This document shows positions 23,066 through 35,700 of a stretch of DNA of 64,000 nucleotides, piece after piece. The notes under the pieces are model-generated. The model had not been told where the DNA came from, did no database searches, and worked only from the letters and a program-made list of their open reading frames with translations. Numbering within the stretch: position 1 is the first letter of the stretch; each line of letters begins with the position of its first letter. This DNA is from Inia geoffrensis (Eukaryota; Chordata; Mammalia; Artiodactyla; Iniidae), in the NCBI GenBank assembly GCA_036417435.1, contig CM070905.1:66915092-66979091 (forward strand). Direction: 5' to 3'. The translations under genes and the position numbers were made by a program.

Positions 23066-23159
23066 TAATTTTAAAAATATACTAAAATATTGACCCTGGT
23101 GGTCATCTCTGCATGGATTATAGGTAACTTCAGTTTTCTTTTTTTATTCTTTCGGCCCT

Positions 23160-23730
23160 GTAAATCTGTTGTGCCAAGGGCTTCGGAGGCAGAGGGGTTC
23201 CTTTGGTTCGGGAGCCCTTAGGCGGAGTGGGTGTAGACACATTATGCCCCGTGTGTGGACTCTGGGGAGGTACAGGAGAAAAATTGCAGAAGAACTTGGA
23301 AGTTTACAAATGAACATAAATAGTAACCAAAATAGAGGGAGAGAGCACGTAAAATCATCTTTGGCTTTCATGACCAGAACTTGTTTGATTTTCTTGATGT
23401 AAGGAAACACAGACAAGACAAAATTCTGATTTAAATTCTGCATGCCCAGCTTGCACTGGGCAAGATACATGTGAGGTCCACAGGGAAACCCAGGGTGTCC
23501 AGAGAGACAGAGCCCAGAGGGGATGAATAGGGAATCGGGCAGATGGATAAACATTCATGGTTGAATCTCCCTCTGCTTGAATAACATTGCCAAGGTCAGA
23601 AAAAAAGCTGAGGTCTCTGAGAAGCAGCAGCTGTACTTCGTGCCCTCAGGTTTCAAGAGCTAAATCAAAGAAAGAGTCTAGGACTAGTAATAAAACATGG
23701 GTCTATGATTATTGTCATCTAAGGAGGAAG
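23160..23730. other. No recognisable feature
   Basis: Moderately GC-rich compared with its surroundings. The 136-codon minus frame at 23144-23554 (and overlapping frames on both strands) shows no domain, signal or splice context I can support. Confidence 0.4.
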
Positions 23731-23734
23731 CATG

Positions 23735-23925
23735 CAGATTAGAAAACTGTGGGACAAAGAGAAAATCTGGCTACAAGTGTGAGTGTTTCTACTTTAAAAT
23801 CCCTGTGATCTCGGACAAACTCTTAACATCTCGGAAACTCAGTGTCTTAATTTCTTCTCAGGTGACTTATGAGAGCAAGGAATGAATGAATTGATGGAAA
23901 GCATTTCCGAAGAATATAAAATACT
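23735..23925 (+). repeat. MIR SINE, ancient
   Basis: The order ctgtgatctcggacaaactc, ttaacatctcggaaactcag and ttatgagagcaaggaatgaa follows the MIR core. A second MIR follows directly at 23950. Confidence 0.65.
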
Positions 23926-23949
23926 GTACAGTCCTTGGAGACATTTTAA

Positions 23950-24192
23950 CACAGTGGTATTAGGCTTGGCTCTAGCGAGACAATTACAGGTGGCGTTCAA
24001 AGCTCAGCTTTGTCAGGAGCCATGTGACCATTTGTCTTCTCCTCTGTTGATTTCGGTTAACTTTAAGATGGGTGTGTTAGTGGTGCCGATCATTTCAGGT
24101 TATTACGGTGATTCAGTGAAACAGCACAGGTGAAGCATTCATTTCAGTGCCTAGTACATAGCAAGCACTCAAAAAATGCTGCCTCCTGTTAT
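23950..24192 (+). repeat. MIR SINE, ancient, nearly complete
   Basis: Contains the 5' part (ttggctctagcgagacaatt), the core (ccatgtgaccatttgtcttc, ttaactttaagatgggtgtg) and the 3' part (cagtgcctagtacatagcaa, gcactcaaaaaatgctgcct). This is one of the best preserved MIRs in the window. The 83-codon frame at 23882-24133 is a MIR translation. Confidence 0.75.
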
Positions 24193-24649
24193 AAAAACGT
24201 GAAACTATTCTTCGTTGGTCATTGGCAGATTCAGAAGGCCCAGTAATTATAATACTATAGTGATCAGAAATTTTTTAAAAGACCGTAGTCATTCAGTAAA
24301 TTTAATTATTTCCAGAAAATACCCCTTTTTACCTGATTGATCTTATTCTGGTATAAATCATCACAGTAAAATAAAAGAACCATGGTTTCTTAATTACGTA
24401 CATAAATATTCCAGAAAAATAAAAATGAGAGTCCCTTTTCAGCTAATATTACACTCTCAGTACTGTGTTGTTACCATCATATATTAGCTGTGGAGAAGTG
24501 TCAAATAAAGGAAAAGTACAGTTTTATTGGCATCTGTTGATCAACTCCTCCTAACAACAGCTCAAAGGAGGTTTAGGACAGTTTCTCCTTTCACATTAAC
24601 TAGAAAGCTCCCATAAATCCTTGCTCCCCTAACAAATATGTGATGATCA
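24193..24649. other. No recognisable feature
   Basis: AT-rich spacer between MIR elements. Nothing supported. Confidence 0.5.
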
Positions 24650-24835
24650 GGGAGTCCATGTTCCTGAGTCGGATTGCCTGGGTGTGAATCCTGGCTCAGC
24701 CAGTTACCAACTGTGTGACTTTGGGAAAGTTGTTAGACTTTTCTAGGCTTCAGTTCCCCACTCTTAGAACCACTGAGTAAGAGAATGGATGTAACGTTAT
24801 CTAGTATGGTGGTTGCCATATTTTTAAATCCCTGT
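24650..24835 (+). repeat. MIR SINE, ancient
   Basis: Clear MIR core: gcctgggtgtgaatcctggc, tcagccagttaccaactgtg and tgactttgggaaagttgtta. Confidence 0.82.
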
Positions 24836-25575
24836 ATGGCAAGAAGTGAAAACTGTTAGACATTATTAGTTATCATTATAAATACTCCATTAGGGTCTAC
24901 AAAATTGACCATTCGAAAAGGTATTAGTTGGCCCACCAGGAACTAAGCTATTAAAAATTCATTCTTGCTCCAGCCACCATATGAAATCTTTGGTAACTAA
25001 GAAAAGTTGTGATGATTCTAAAGGGATTTGACACTAGATTCTTACCATGAGAATTTATTATCTATTTAGACAATAGTCAATTTTGAGATCCTCAGCATTG
25101 CCTTGAAAAAATTCTGCCGGTGAAAAAAATTGTATATTTACACTGAAGATTTTTCTTACAGATTATCAATTGTATGTACAAAGAAAAAAAAATTTAATGC
25201 CTAAAAAGTGAAAACCAGCAGATGAAACCAGGCTGTCAATGATTGCCCTCTTCCTTACTCTTAGATTTCTTGTTTCCTAGACCTGAAAAATAAAAATATA
25301 ATTATTTTATTACTGTATTAATGTACAGTCTCCACACCAAAACAACAGGAATTAGTCTCTTGCTAGAACCCCAGAAACCACGGACAATATGGAACAATAG
25401 AGTGGACCCTTGGGATCCACAAGAAAAGTATCCCAAGAACTTCTGGAATCCAATATTTCCAAACAGAACTGTAGCATGACAGTTTCCCGATAAAATATAG
25501 CAGAAAATAATTGTGCATATATGACCTTTGAGGGCTCATCATTATTATTACTTATAATATATTACACATAACATG
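24836..25575. other. No recognisable feature
   Basis: AT-rich DNA without a repeat, exon or RNA gene that I recognise. Confidence 0.5.
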
Positions 25576-25579
25576 TATA

Positions 25580-25790
25580 GAACACTGACAACACACCATG
25601 CACCATTTCAAGGCTTCTAAAATCCTCACAACAACCCCATGTAGTAAGTGCTATTGTTGTTGTTCTTACTTTGAAGTTGAGAAAACTGAAGTATAGAGAG
25701 GTTGACTAATTGGCTCTAGGTGGTTGCTTAGTGCTGGTGGTGAGATGTTCGCCCAGGCAGCTGCGTTCCAGAGTGCATGTGGGTGCTTGC
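25580..25790 (-). repeat. MIR SINE, ancient
   Basis: Reverse MIR: aatcctcacaacaaccccat, gagaaaactgaagtatagag and aggttgactaattggctcta, followed by the diverged 5' part. Confidence 0.75.
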
Positions 25791-27585
25791 TAGGCTCTTC
25801 TCCCTCTGATACAAACAGTGTAAAAGTCCCTCAGAAAACTCGTGTAATAGATGAGCTCCCCACGCCTGTCGATAAGCAGCGTCTTGTTTAAAGCTTTATT
25901 GTATTACAGATACTCTGCTGTCAGCCACTCACTAAAGGAGTGCTTCTCCCACAGGAATCGAATTCATGCCTCAGCAAAGTTGCATGTTACTATATGCCAA
26001 TGTACCATCAGGCTCTTGTGAAATACTCAAATCTAGGAGGATTATTTTTGTGATTTTCAAGAGCCTTCCATGTAAAAAATGATGAATTTACAGCTAGTTA
26101 GAATAGCTCTGCTTTGGTGAATAGCTATGTTTTAGCTATTTAACTGACCTGTTTTATTTTTTTAATCTTGAAAATGTCAAACAATGAAATTTATCACCAT
26201 TTTGTAGGGGTTTTTTTCTCTTTTTTGATGAACTGTAGATGAAAATAATTGTATGCCCTCCTTTTTTCCCCCCTAATCATACTTATGGAATATGACAAGG
26301 CTGAAGAACTCTGTGGACAGAATGGAGCCACTGGGTGAATGGGTGACACTTTTGGTGAGGACAGAAAACCACATTGCTATTTCTCTTTATTTTTTTCCCT
26401 CAGATCCCTTGACACCTAAAGGGTGGAGCTTGAGTGGATTTTCTCTTTGGAATGTGCCGTCCACTATCATACCTTGATCAGGGTGGGGATGGGGCTCATG
26501 GGAAAATAAGGTGAATTACCGGCTACTTCGGGCTTCCTCTTGTGGCCATCAGAAAAGAAGGACGAGCATGGGGGATTTAAGGAACCATAAACTCCACCCT
26601 CAGACAGCAGAGAATGGGACTGTATTGGCATTTAAGGCAAAACTCTTTCCAGGAATAAGTAGGCTGAGGCCAGAATCTTCTCTATTGTATCATTTTACTA
26701 GCCTTAATTCAATATAATTTGATAAATGTTTATTGAGGTATCACTGGCTATTTGTTAATGCAATGAAAAAGCAGTATTCTTCTTGACGGTGGAAGGACTT
26801 TGCCTCAAATCAGGGTAGATGTTTAGAAATTTTTATTCCCAGCAAAAGACCACAATGTAAATTCACCTATCGTGAAAAACCTTTGTGGAAAAATATTATT
26901 CGAGCTCTCAGAATTTCCAGGTCTTTTTTTCCCTCTTAATTGCAACTGTCCTCTTATTTTCTCCTCTTTATAAAAGTTCACATCCTGATATTTTTTGCTT
27001 TTTACCTTCTTTCCCAAAGTTTAGAATAATGTGATAAAGTTAAAAATGTGTGTTATTAAAAAAATGTGTGTTATTCACTAGAATTGCTCTTTGTTTAAAA
27101 GATATATTTCTGAATGTGCTTGGAATAGGGAACAACAGTGAAAAGTCATGCTCAAGAGAGAAAATGCACTGTACAATAATCCCAGAGAGACTAGGAATGG
27201 AATTTGTTCTGCACAAGATGAGCTGGGGGAGGAGAGAGGGGAGGGAGAGGAGAAAGCCAGTCAGCCAGAGCGGGTGTGTCTTCAATCTTGTATTTGTGTG
27301 TGTGTGTTTATTTATGTGTGGGTGTATAAAACAATGAAGGGACTGAATTTTTATTAGAGTAGACAGAGGGTAAATCAGAGACAGCATTTTTGGATACAAA
27401 ACCTCAGACATGATTATGGCCTTAATAGGATATGGAATAGAAGATGAGAAAGGAAATCAAATCATATTTGCCGTCATTTCCAAGGTCCTGCCTACATGTG
27501 AATATCTATCTTGTTTAAAACTTATATGTGGTAGCCAGTAGGGCTTTTCAATATTACTGTTGTTCTTTCAACACCAACATCATTA
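25791..27585. other. No gene recognised
   Basis: Includes a short purine run (gggaggagagaggggaggga) near 27226-27252. Two plus-strand frames (26292-26477 and 26511-26717) are uncharacterised and probably chance. The 123-codon minus frame at 27040-27411 shows no domain. No interspersed repeat is clear. Confidence 0.4.
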
Positions 27586-27589
27586 AAGG

Positions 27590-27800
27590 ATTTAAAGCAG
27601 GGGAGCGAACGGGGCAGATGTGTGGTTTTGAGAGATTGCACTGGCAGTGACCTAGTGTGGGAACTGGACACAGGGGTGCTCTATCAGTAAGCAGACAAGT
27701 GAAGGTGAGAGGGGGGCGCTGCAGGAGCTGATTATAGGGTCATCAGTGTACAGCTGGTGGTGGAAATCTATGACATGGAAGAGCATGTGCACATAGTAAG
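27590..27800 (+). repeat. Diverged interspersed repeat scrap, family uncertain
   Basis: The text ggatttaaagcaggggagcg, agagattgcactggcagtga and agggtcatcagtgtacagct resembles a widespread mammalian repeat, perhaps the same family as 3240-4035. The assignment is tentative. Confidence 0.35.
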
Positions 27801-27849
27801 TGCCTATATGCAAAGTGTGTGTGACACAGGAGCTGTGAAGAGGCAAGGC

Positions 27850-28722
27850 AAAAGGGGAATAAGAGCTCTGCGTAAAAGGAGCAAAGTCACTGACATTTTT
27901 TATATGTAAGAGATTATTTGATTAAAAAATAAAATTGCTAACTTCTGAAGAAAGCTATGGTTTGTTCTTAGTGATCTAATTCGCCAATTTCTCCCAGAGA
28001 ACTGGAAGACCAGGTTCCTCGAAAGTGCCAAGTAGCATCTTTTTACAAACAGTCACACAGTTTCTGAAGTTAACAATGAATCATTTCCAGTTAGATTTGC
28101 TTTGAAAAGGATTTGTAATTCTCAGTAAAAGAGTTGGAAAAAGAGCCCTTTCTTTACCATGTTGGAAGTAAAGGTCTTTAGTAATAATTTTAAAATATTC
28201 TTATCAACAAAACGTACAAAAAATCCATCCTCATTCATATTTCTGGAAAATTAAATAATTTTCGCAAAACCCTGTAAAGTAATAATATGTTACAATACAA
28301 ATTATTTGAAATTTTTTTCCTTTAAGTTTTACGTTTAACAGTTTTAATTGCAAGAAATTACCTTTGGAATTTGAACAGAGTCGGGAAAGACGTGAGAGAA
28401 GATAAACTTTGCCTGGTTTGGGCCAAGTTTCTTAGACGTTTTTGTAATTAAACATTAGGTGCCATGTACAAATAATGTCATATGAAGTTTTAATATATAT
28501 TAAAATATAGCGCAGTCCATTACACAGTGTGGTATGGCCTTTTCTGCTTCTGAACTTTTTTGTATAAACTTTTAATAATTACTCTAGTAGGAAGGGCATG
28601 AAGAACAATAAGCAAATGCGTAGATCAAATACATGCAAATTACATTAACATTTATCAGAAGAGAGTGACTATTTTAACAGTTGGGGAGTGTTAGTGGTGA
28701 TTATTCTATTTTATATCCACTC
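27850..28722. other. AT-rich spacer
   Basis: No repeat, gene or RNA recognised. Confidence 0.5.
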
Positions 28723-28737
28723 CAGCCCATGTTTTTA

Positions 28738-28947
28738 TTTATTTATTTTTTTTTTTGCGGTACGCGGACCTCCCACTGTTGTGGCCTCTCCCGTTACGGA
28801 GCACAGGCTCCGGACGCACAGGCTCAGCGGCCATGGCTCACGGGCCCAGCCGCTGCGCAGCACGTGGGATCTTCCCGGACCGGGGCACGAACCCGTGTCC
28901 CCTGCATCGGCAGGCGGACTCTCAACCACTGCGCCACCAGGGAAGCC
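28738..28947 (-). mobile_element. CHR-type SINE, young-looking
   Basis: Reverse copy, T-run at the left and gcgccaccagggaagcc at the right, with most CpGs kept. A perfect 15-bp target-site duplication (cagcccatgttttta, 28723-28737 and 28948-28962) marks both ends. The overlapping frames up to 114 codons on both strands are SINE translations. Confidence 0.97.
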
Positions 28948-28962
28948 CAGCCCATGTTTTTA

Positions 28963-30285
28963 AACACCCTTTCTTTCCCTCCCCTCTGTCCCCAGGAGCA
29001 TAATGTGACTAGAAATCCTCTGTAGTCACTTCTCTAAGCCCTCTTTACCAAAGGATGCTGGTGGTCCTAAGGACAAGTCTTATACATAACTGAGATGGCG
29101 TTCTGATCACTGGGCTGCACAGATTATTCCCAATTGCAATGGTCAGAAAAGGGAAAGTTCCGGCCGGGGTGATTCCTGAAGAGTTACAACATAGAAAAAA
29201 AGATAAACAGAGTTCTAGCTTATGATAACATTTGCTTTCAGACGTAAGCCATACCGAATATGGTTCCTGGCTGGATTCAGAATGGAACACATTTTGAAAA
29301 CGCCTGCTTGGCAGGTCTCAACAAAATAGGTGCCAAAAAGTCTAACCTTGTAAACAGGTATGGTTTCAGAGACATTTTGTACTTCCATGCAGTATAATCA
29401 CTCAAAAATCACTAAATAGAAGCTTTCGTTTTTGCATAGAGCTTCCCTTTTTTGAAAGTAAAAAAGATTGTGCCGATTTTTACTCGACAGTATAATTTTT
29501 GGAAATCACTATTAAAGCAATCAAACATGAACATTTTAGTTTGTACATTTTCCTTTCTATCAGAGACACTATTGTTTGTCTCGAGAACTCTTCTTGAAAA
29601 GCTTATGCTGAACACTATTTCAAGAGTTATCAGTTGTTCTACACTGAATTGTAATTGCTTATAGATTCCTTTTCATGCTGTTTGACTATTTTGCTTTAAA
29701 AGTGTTTATTCATTGACAGATAACTCATGAAAGAAATAGTAAGGCACATGCAGGAATAATATGTATTTTCTAATTGGTCTTCATATGGCTTACATGATTT
29801 GATGAACTTGGATAATAGACATTAGAAGACGATATTGATGTCTGTAAGACCGTACTTCCAGTGAGGTATGGATTCACATACCTACTGTTTTATGAGCATA
29901 ATTCAAGTATTTTTTTTTCTAGAGAGGTGGTATGGGACTATTAAGAATAAAGTGTCTTCATTGCATGCCTTAGGGTATGATGAGGACTTCACTGGCAGCT
30001 TGGTATCTCTAGAGGCTTTTGAGCAATTGACACGTTGTAATTACTGATTCACGTTGATCGAATAGGCAAATGAATTGTTGAACCACCTGGGAGTAAGGAA
30101 GCCAAGAGTTAGGATGTTCTTGCCTCACATGGGCCTAGTTGGGAATACCTAAAGGAATTGAAAGACAGTTTTCTACCATTACTGCAGCATTCACAGTACT
30201 AATGTAGCCAAGGAAGTTTTAAAAAGGTATCAAAATGATGTCCCCTGAGTAATGTGCCATTATGCTTATAATCAACAATAATAAT
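28963..30285. other. No recognisable feature
   Basis: AT-rich single-copy-looking DNA. The frames at 29045-29290 and 29412-29664 lack domains and overlap each other on opposite strands. Confidence 0.45.
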
Positions 30286-30289
30286 GTAA

Positions 30290-30440
30290 TAACTGTTATT
30301 TAATGAGCACATATTACATGTTAGCCCATGGGCTTAAAATCTCAGAAAGCTTAAATATCTTATCTAAGGGTTAAAACTAGCCAGTATCTGACTTAAGCGT
30401 CTGAATCAAGTTTTGTTTCATTTCAGAGCCTCTGGCATTT
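30290..30440 (-). repeat. Possible MIR remnant
   Basis: Weak MIR-like order on the minus strand: taatgagcacatattacatg, tcttatctaagggttaaaac and ctagccagtatctgactt. It is badly decayed. Confidence 0.4.
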
Positions 30441-30811
30441 CTATCAATGCAGCTACTTCTCCTAGGAAGTCAGGTGGAATATTATATGTCATTTTAGATG
30501 CCACATAAAACGCCAAAGAGTAACTTAACAAAGCCAGGCCATGTACCAATGCACAGTAAGGAAGCGCTACATAGAATGAATCAATTACATCTCCATATAC
30601 ATCCGGAAACTGCCCTCAGACTCGTATACCTGGGTAATGTTTTGTTCCCAAATCAGTAGAATCAGAATAGTAATTCCAAAAGGATATGTGTCCTTTGAGA
30701 AGATAATGGAACCTTTGGCACCAATGTGACATCGATCCCCAAAGGAGTGAAAACAAATAACGACATATAGAATGCTGACACTCCTCTAACTATGTCAATT
30801 CTTGTGAGTAC

Positions 30812-30955
30812 AGGGCCCACCGAGGGCTACGCTCCTTCTGGGGACTTTGTGTACGAGGCCAGCCCACCAAGACCATAGGCCACCGTGGCCGCACCGTGGG
30901 TGTGTCCAAGAAGAAATAAATTTGTGGGCGTTGTCTGTTAATAAATAGTTTATAC
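30812..30955 (+). pseudogene. RPS18: RPS18 processed pseudogene, 3' fragment
   Basis: The last 35 codons of ribosomal protein S18 (40S subunit, uS13 family) remain in frame from 30812 to the TAA at 30917-30919. They begin [17 protein letters not shown] and end [10 protein letters not shown]. After the stop comes the known RPS18 3' UTR ending, with ttgtctgttaataaatagtt and its AATAAA signal, then a decayed A-rich end. The rest of the coding region, the start and any promoter are absent: similarity stops abruptly upstream of 30812. That is the pattern of a 5'-truncated L1-mediated retrocopy. Several replacements (Ser, Cys, Pro, Ile and His where I expect His, Arg, His, Thr and Arg) support a pseudogene. 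No target-site duplication is obvious. Confidence 0.9.
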
Positions 30956-30959
30956 AGTT

Positions 30960-32294
30960 AAAATAAATTAATTAAGGCCGTTATAGCAGGAGTAACTAGG
31001 AGTTATCCCATTCTTTGGGCACCATTAACCCTCTCACATAACCTGCTCAAAATTCACAAGGATTGATATTGGGTAATTTAAATGATAACAGACCAAATAG
31101 GAGAGCATTTCCTGTCACAAGGAACCAAGGCTATTTTCGAATTTTAAAATATTTTATGATTGATTAATTTATTTTAGACAAATTATTTGAAAATGCACCA
31201 GAAGTAAATATCACATATTCTTATCACCCATGCATACTAATTTAAAAATATATAATTTATTTTTATAAAAATTTGTCATTCAACTTCATTCTTAAAAGAA
31301 AAATTGATGAATGGTGATCCTTGAAACAAAGCTCCTCGGCCTTAAAAATTCAAAATCAAGATAACCTTCTGGTATATAAGTATATAAGATAGTTATAACA
31401 GAACCTGAACACAGACACTCAACATATATAGCTAAGGTAAGTTACTATGGATAGCACTTTATATCCTTAATTACTCAGAAAATCACATGATTTTTGTTTA
31501 ACTACTGGTTGACTTCATTATTATTTAAATTCAGTGTTTCAACTGTATAACATTTTTATTATTTTTGCTATAAAATACTGTATTAATAGTTTATTATAAT
31601 TTTAAATAATTATAGGCAAGCTTTGACTATTTCACGTTAAACTAAACGCTTAGTAGTTATAAATTCTTCAGTACAGTAACTTTGGAATCAATAGAAGTAA
31701 AACATTTACAATGTGATTTTATTCCAAAGCTTGTTTTCTTCTTGAAATGTAGTGCTTCCTCTGCTGTCTTGATTAATATTTAAACCACTTAAAAGACTGG
31801 TCTTAGGACTTAATGCGCATTAAACAATATAATCTAATTTTCTGAATCAACCTAAATGCCGGAAAGTATAATTGTATATGGATTAGTTTGTTTATTTTAG
31901 ATCACATTGTTATCAACATAAATGCCTCACGTACTTATAGGATCATATAAATCATGGATCTTTTTGAGTCTTTCAAAGTTGATTTAACTGATTTGGTATT
32001 ACTTTTAAAGTTATTCTTGAAACTGCCGTCCCTATGATAAGATTTTACAAATCTCAAGATCTGGTGCTCAAGGATGGGGAGAACTCACACATCCGTGAAC
32101 ATTTGAGATAAAATGAATTATAAGCCCTTCCAGGCTAACATCTCATATGAGGAGAAATGTCCATCTCTCTCTCCAGTGAGCTTCCCCAGTGTTTTTATGT
32201 ACGTATTACAGATAACACAAACCACTTTTTGAAAAGCTGTAACTATTGTTAAGTTTTATGTTTTTAATCACACAGTGAGAGTGAGAGGATTTAT
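30960..32294. other. AT-rich spacer
   Basis: Strongly AT-rich (for example 31140-31280 and 31500-31620). No gene or repeat family recognised. Confidence 0.5.
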
Positions 32295-32308
32295 CAAATA
32301 ATATTTTA

Positions 32309-32523
32309 TTGTTTTTCTTTTGTTGTTTTTTGTGTTACGCGGGCCTCTCACTGCTGTGGCCTCTCCCGTTGCGGAGCACAGGCTCCGGACGCGCAGGCTC
32401 AGCGGCCATGGCTCACGGGCCCAGCCGCTCCGCGCCATGTGGGATCTTCCCGAACCGGGGCACGAACCCGTGTCCCCTGCATCGGCAGGCGGACTCTCAA
32501 CTACTGCGCCACCAGGGAAGCCC
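32309..32523 (-). mobile_element. CHR-type SINE, young-looking
   Basis: Reverse, CpG-rich copy with a perfect 14-bp target-site duplication (caaataatatttta, 32295-32308 and 32524-32537). The T-tract at the left is interrupted (tttttcttttgttgtttttt). Confidence 0.97.
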
Positions 32524-32611
32524 CAAATAATATTTTAACTGGCTATCTTTTACTTTAATAGGTTTGGTTTGAATACTAAGAAGTGACTCTGGAGATACTT
32601 GATAACTTTTA

Positions 32612-32790
32612 GATCAAAGTTTCTCACACTTTAATGGCCATCGAGCCATCTTGAGGGCCAGGTTAAAGCTTACATTGCTGGCTATCCCCCAAGACGTTCT
32701 GATTCCCTGAGACTGAGGTAAACCCCAGAATTTGTCTTTCTAACAAGCACCCCGAGCATGGCCAGCAGACTACACTTTGAGTAGCAAGTT
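32612..32790 (+). mobile_element. MER5A-type hAT-Charlie element
   Basis: The left end gtttctcacactttaatggc and right end agactacactttgagtagca are the diverged inverted ends of MER5A. The interior (gttctgattccctgagactg, agaatttgtctttctaacaa) is in the expected order. It is non-autonomous and carries no transposase. Confidence 0.75.
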
Positions 32791-32794
32791 TCGA

Positions 32795-35700
32795 ATGATA
32801 GTTAATTTGCATTTCTTCAACGTGAAGTTAAAGACATAAGCAAATAAAAGGGAATAAAATGTCCAAGGTAAGTACTGCCTATCAAATTTTTATAGGTATC
32901 ATCAAACCCATATATTCACTCTGTTTCTACCTCACACACACTTGAGAAATGTTAAAGATTTACGGTAAGTTAATGAAACCCTTAACTTGTGTTTGAAACA
33001 AGGCTTATCTCAGTATTTTGAGTCTTCTTCCCATTAGCAACTGAGCCATGTTCAGAAATACTTTTACCCTGTTCTAAAACAACAACTAAATCCATTATTA
33101 TGTGGGATCCCAAACCAGTCTGGGTAAATCTTCCTTCAAGCTGCTAAGTAAATTCCCTTTGTATAATAACAAGTATTCCGTAAAAAATGAACTTTATGTT
33201 AATCCATCCACATATTTAAACTTTTTTCCCCATAACAGCTGGTACTTTGGGACACAGATATTGAAAACCGTGAAACATGAAGATCATATTTAGAGTAGAA
33301 GAAGCCAAAAGAAAAACAGAAGTATATTGTTATAATAACTGGAATTTACTTCAGCATGTTTCAGCATGAGCAATGTGAACTTCAGAAAGTACACGTTAGT
33401 TCAGATTTCACTTCTAAGGGCTGTTCTATCAGCAAATCCACTTCTTACTCTCTTAGTAGTATTTCCGAATGGCTACCCTCCCGAAGTACTTAATAGAAGC
33501 ACTTCAGCTCTCTGTGCCTTGGACAACATTTGAAGCTTTTGCTTAATTAGCACAGTGAGTTCACACATTGAATATACTGAGGCTTTCACATGATGGCTCT
33601 CAGTGGTGAAATTAAAGGCATTCAAGGTATGTGGACTGCCTAAAATATAGAAATCTAGCAAGGCATTTTTAGCATGGGATCCCTTAAGGATCTTGAAACA
33701 AGAACTCGGTTTCTGGAGGGTTTCTTGCTGTCTAATTCTGGCTCAAGCGTCATAGTAGCCTGTCTCAGGAAGATTGTTAGGTCTGTCTCAAGATAGTAGG
33801 ATACATGGAGTTTACAGATCAGGCTGTACAAACTGTTTAGGCTTGCTTGGTAATGAATGCTTTGTAAATATGTGTTGTGAGGCTTGCTTTCATTATATCC
33901 TGGGAGCAAAATTGTAGGAGTGTATCTAACCCCACCCCCCAAAATCTATTTGGCAGCTATTACTATGAACGGAAAGAACATAAGCATTGTGCATGACCAG
34001 AACAGTTCAGGATAAATTGCAGTGTTCAGAGCAATTGCTCAGTTTGCAACAGGTATAAATGTCCACTCGTGGCTGCCTGTCTCTCTAGCTGCCTTCTTAT
34101 ATGTATAAGACGACTTTTCTTCCTGTTTCTCAAGAATTCAACTGAGTTGAATCAGAGCCGAACATATAAACTAAGAGTTCTTATATCAGCATTAGATACA
34201 ATAAGCTAATTTTATAATCATCTGCAGTTTTCAATAATTTAAAATCAATGAAAGTAACAGAACTTGGCAGACTTTTCCATAAAATTGTCCCAGTGGGGTG
34301 ATTGTGTAAAGATAATTTCTACCAGTCTAGTGACATAGCCTGAAGTTGTTTGCTAAAGTAAAATAAAGAAACAAAAATAAACAAGCACAATGCAGTGAGA
34401 ATTCACCTCTTTTATTTTCAAAATCCATGCAAATTGTGTATTTGACTTTAACTCTATATTTTTATTATTTGACTTTTTAAGTCATTTCCAGCTCTAACAC
34501 ATTTTCGCTTTCCACAAATCTTTCAGCATAAGTGATGTTGCAAGAATTTGTCATCAATGGCCTGTAAGTGAACAGTAGTTCTCTTACATCAGACCTGAGG
34601 GAGGGTGTGCCGAGGAGTCTTGCTCTTTGGGGATTACTTTTACCTTATCTTCTTCCTTAGGAAAATTGTACATAGAGTGTAAATTCTAGGCATGATGCCA
34701 AACTTAGCAATTTCTAAGGGAACCCCACAAAGAGAACGAGTTTTTAATCATACTCAGGCGTGTGTGATGGAGATGGACACTTGAAGAGTGTGGATTTGCT
34801 TACGCTCAGCTTTGGCATTTAGAGAACCTTTCTTGGAGTAGCATTTTATCAGCTTTCCATTAGGATCACAAAATTTAGACTTTTGATGGGTATAAAGTTA
34901 TGATTAAATTTCAGTTCTTTAAATAGCGTGTATTTTGTGTGAGTTTTGTGAAAGAAGGAACGTTGGTTGGAGTTGAAAAATTAAAAAGCCCTCACTTACA
35001 AAGTCATTATCTATGAGGGAGGGTGAACTGGCTTTATTCGCTCAGAGATGTCTCCCAAATATTACTCCCTTAGAGGAAGTAGGGATACCCATCCCCAAGG
35101 TTTTTCTCCTAGTTTAAAAGAAGTTAGTTTTGCTGTCCTAACTAAGAAAACCTCACTTTGGAATTCCAGTCAGCAGGGTGGTGAGGGTGGTCGTTATCAT
35201 CATCATCATCATTATCAATGCTACTAAACACTCTTCTTAGTTGCCACTGCCAGCCTGAGGTTGCACATTTTGTGCTTCATCTGGGTTTACCTTTACTGAA
35301 GTTATACTTTCCTAATCAAAACATCATGATAGTATCTCCTTCTTGAGAAAAGCGCAGTGGTCTCGTACTATATTCATTTCAAGAGTTTGAGGTTAGCTTT
35401 TATTCTTCTGAACTCTGTGGAATTTGTCTCCTACACGTTGAATGTGACATTTGGATCTGACTTTCCCAGACCCCTCTTTCTTGGTTATCCTTGTGCTTCA
35501 AATATTGTCGAGCTTGACAAAGATAAGGATATACAGGTTCATCAACTGTATTTAGTAGATGTCAATTAAAAAAAATCGGGAATCATTCTGATACTTCAAA
35601 CAAAGGGCAGTAAGTACAAGGTATTTGTTGTAAAGGTGTTGAAAGAACCAGCAGGAAGATCATGTACTATCCCCAAATGAAGAAGTTGATAGCACCTTTG

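Noticed and set aside
23144..23554. 136-codon minus-strand frame
   Set aside because: No recognisable domain, and an overlapping frame of similar length exists on the opposite strand. I cannot support a gene.
28681..29025. Recurrent proteins of 60-140 residues with SLLWPLPLRSTGSGRAGS or GDTGSCPGPGRSH motifs in many places
   Set aside because: All lie on CHR SINEs in either orientation. They are translations of the same CpG-rich SINE body, not a protein family.
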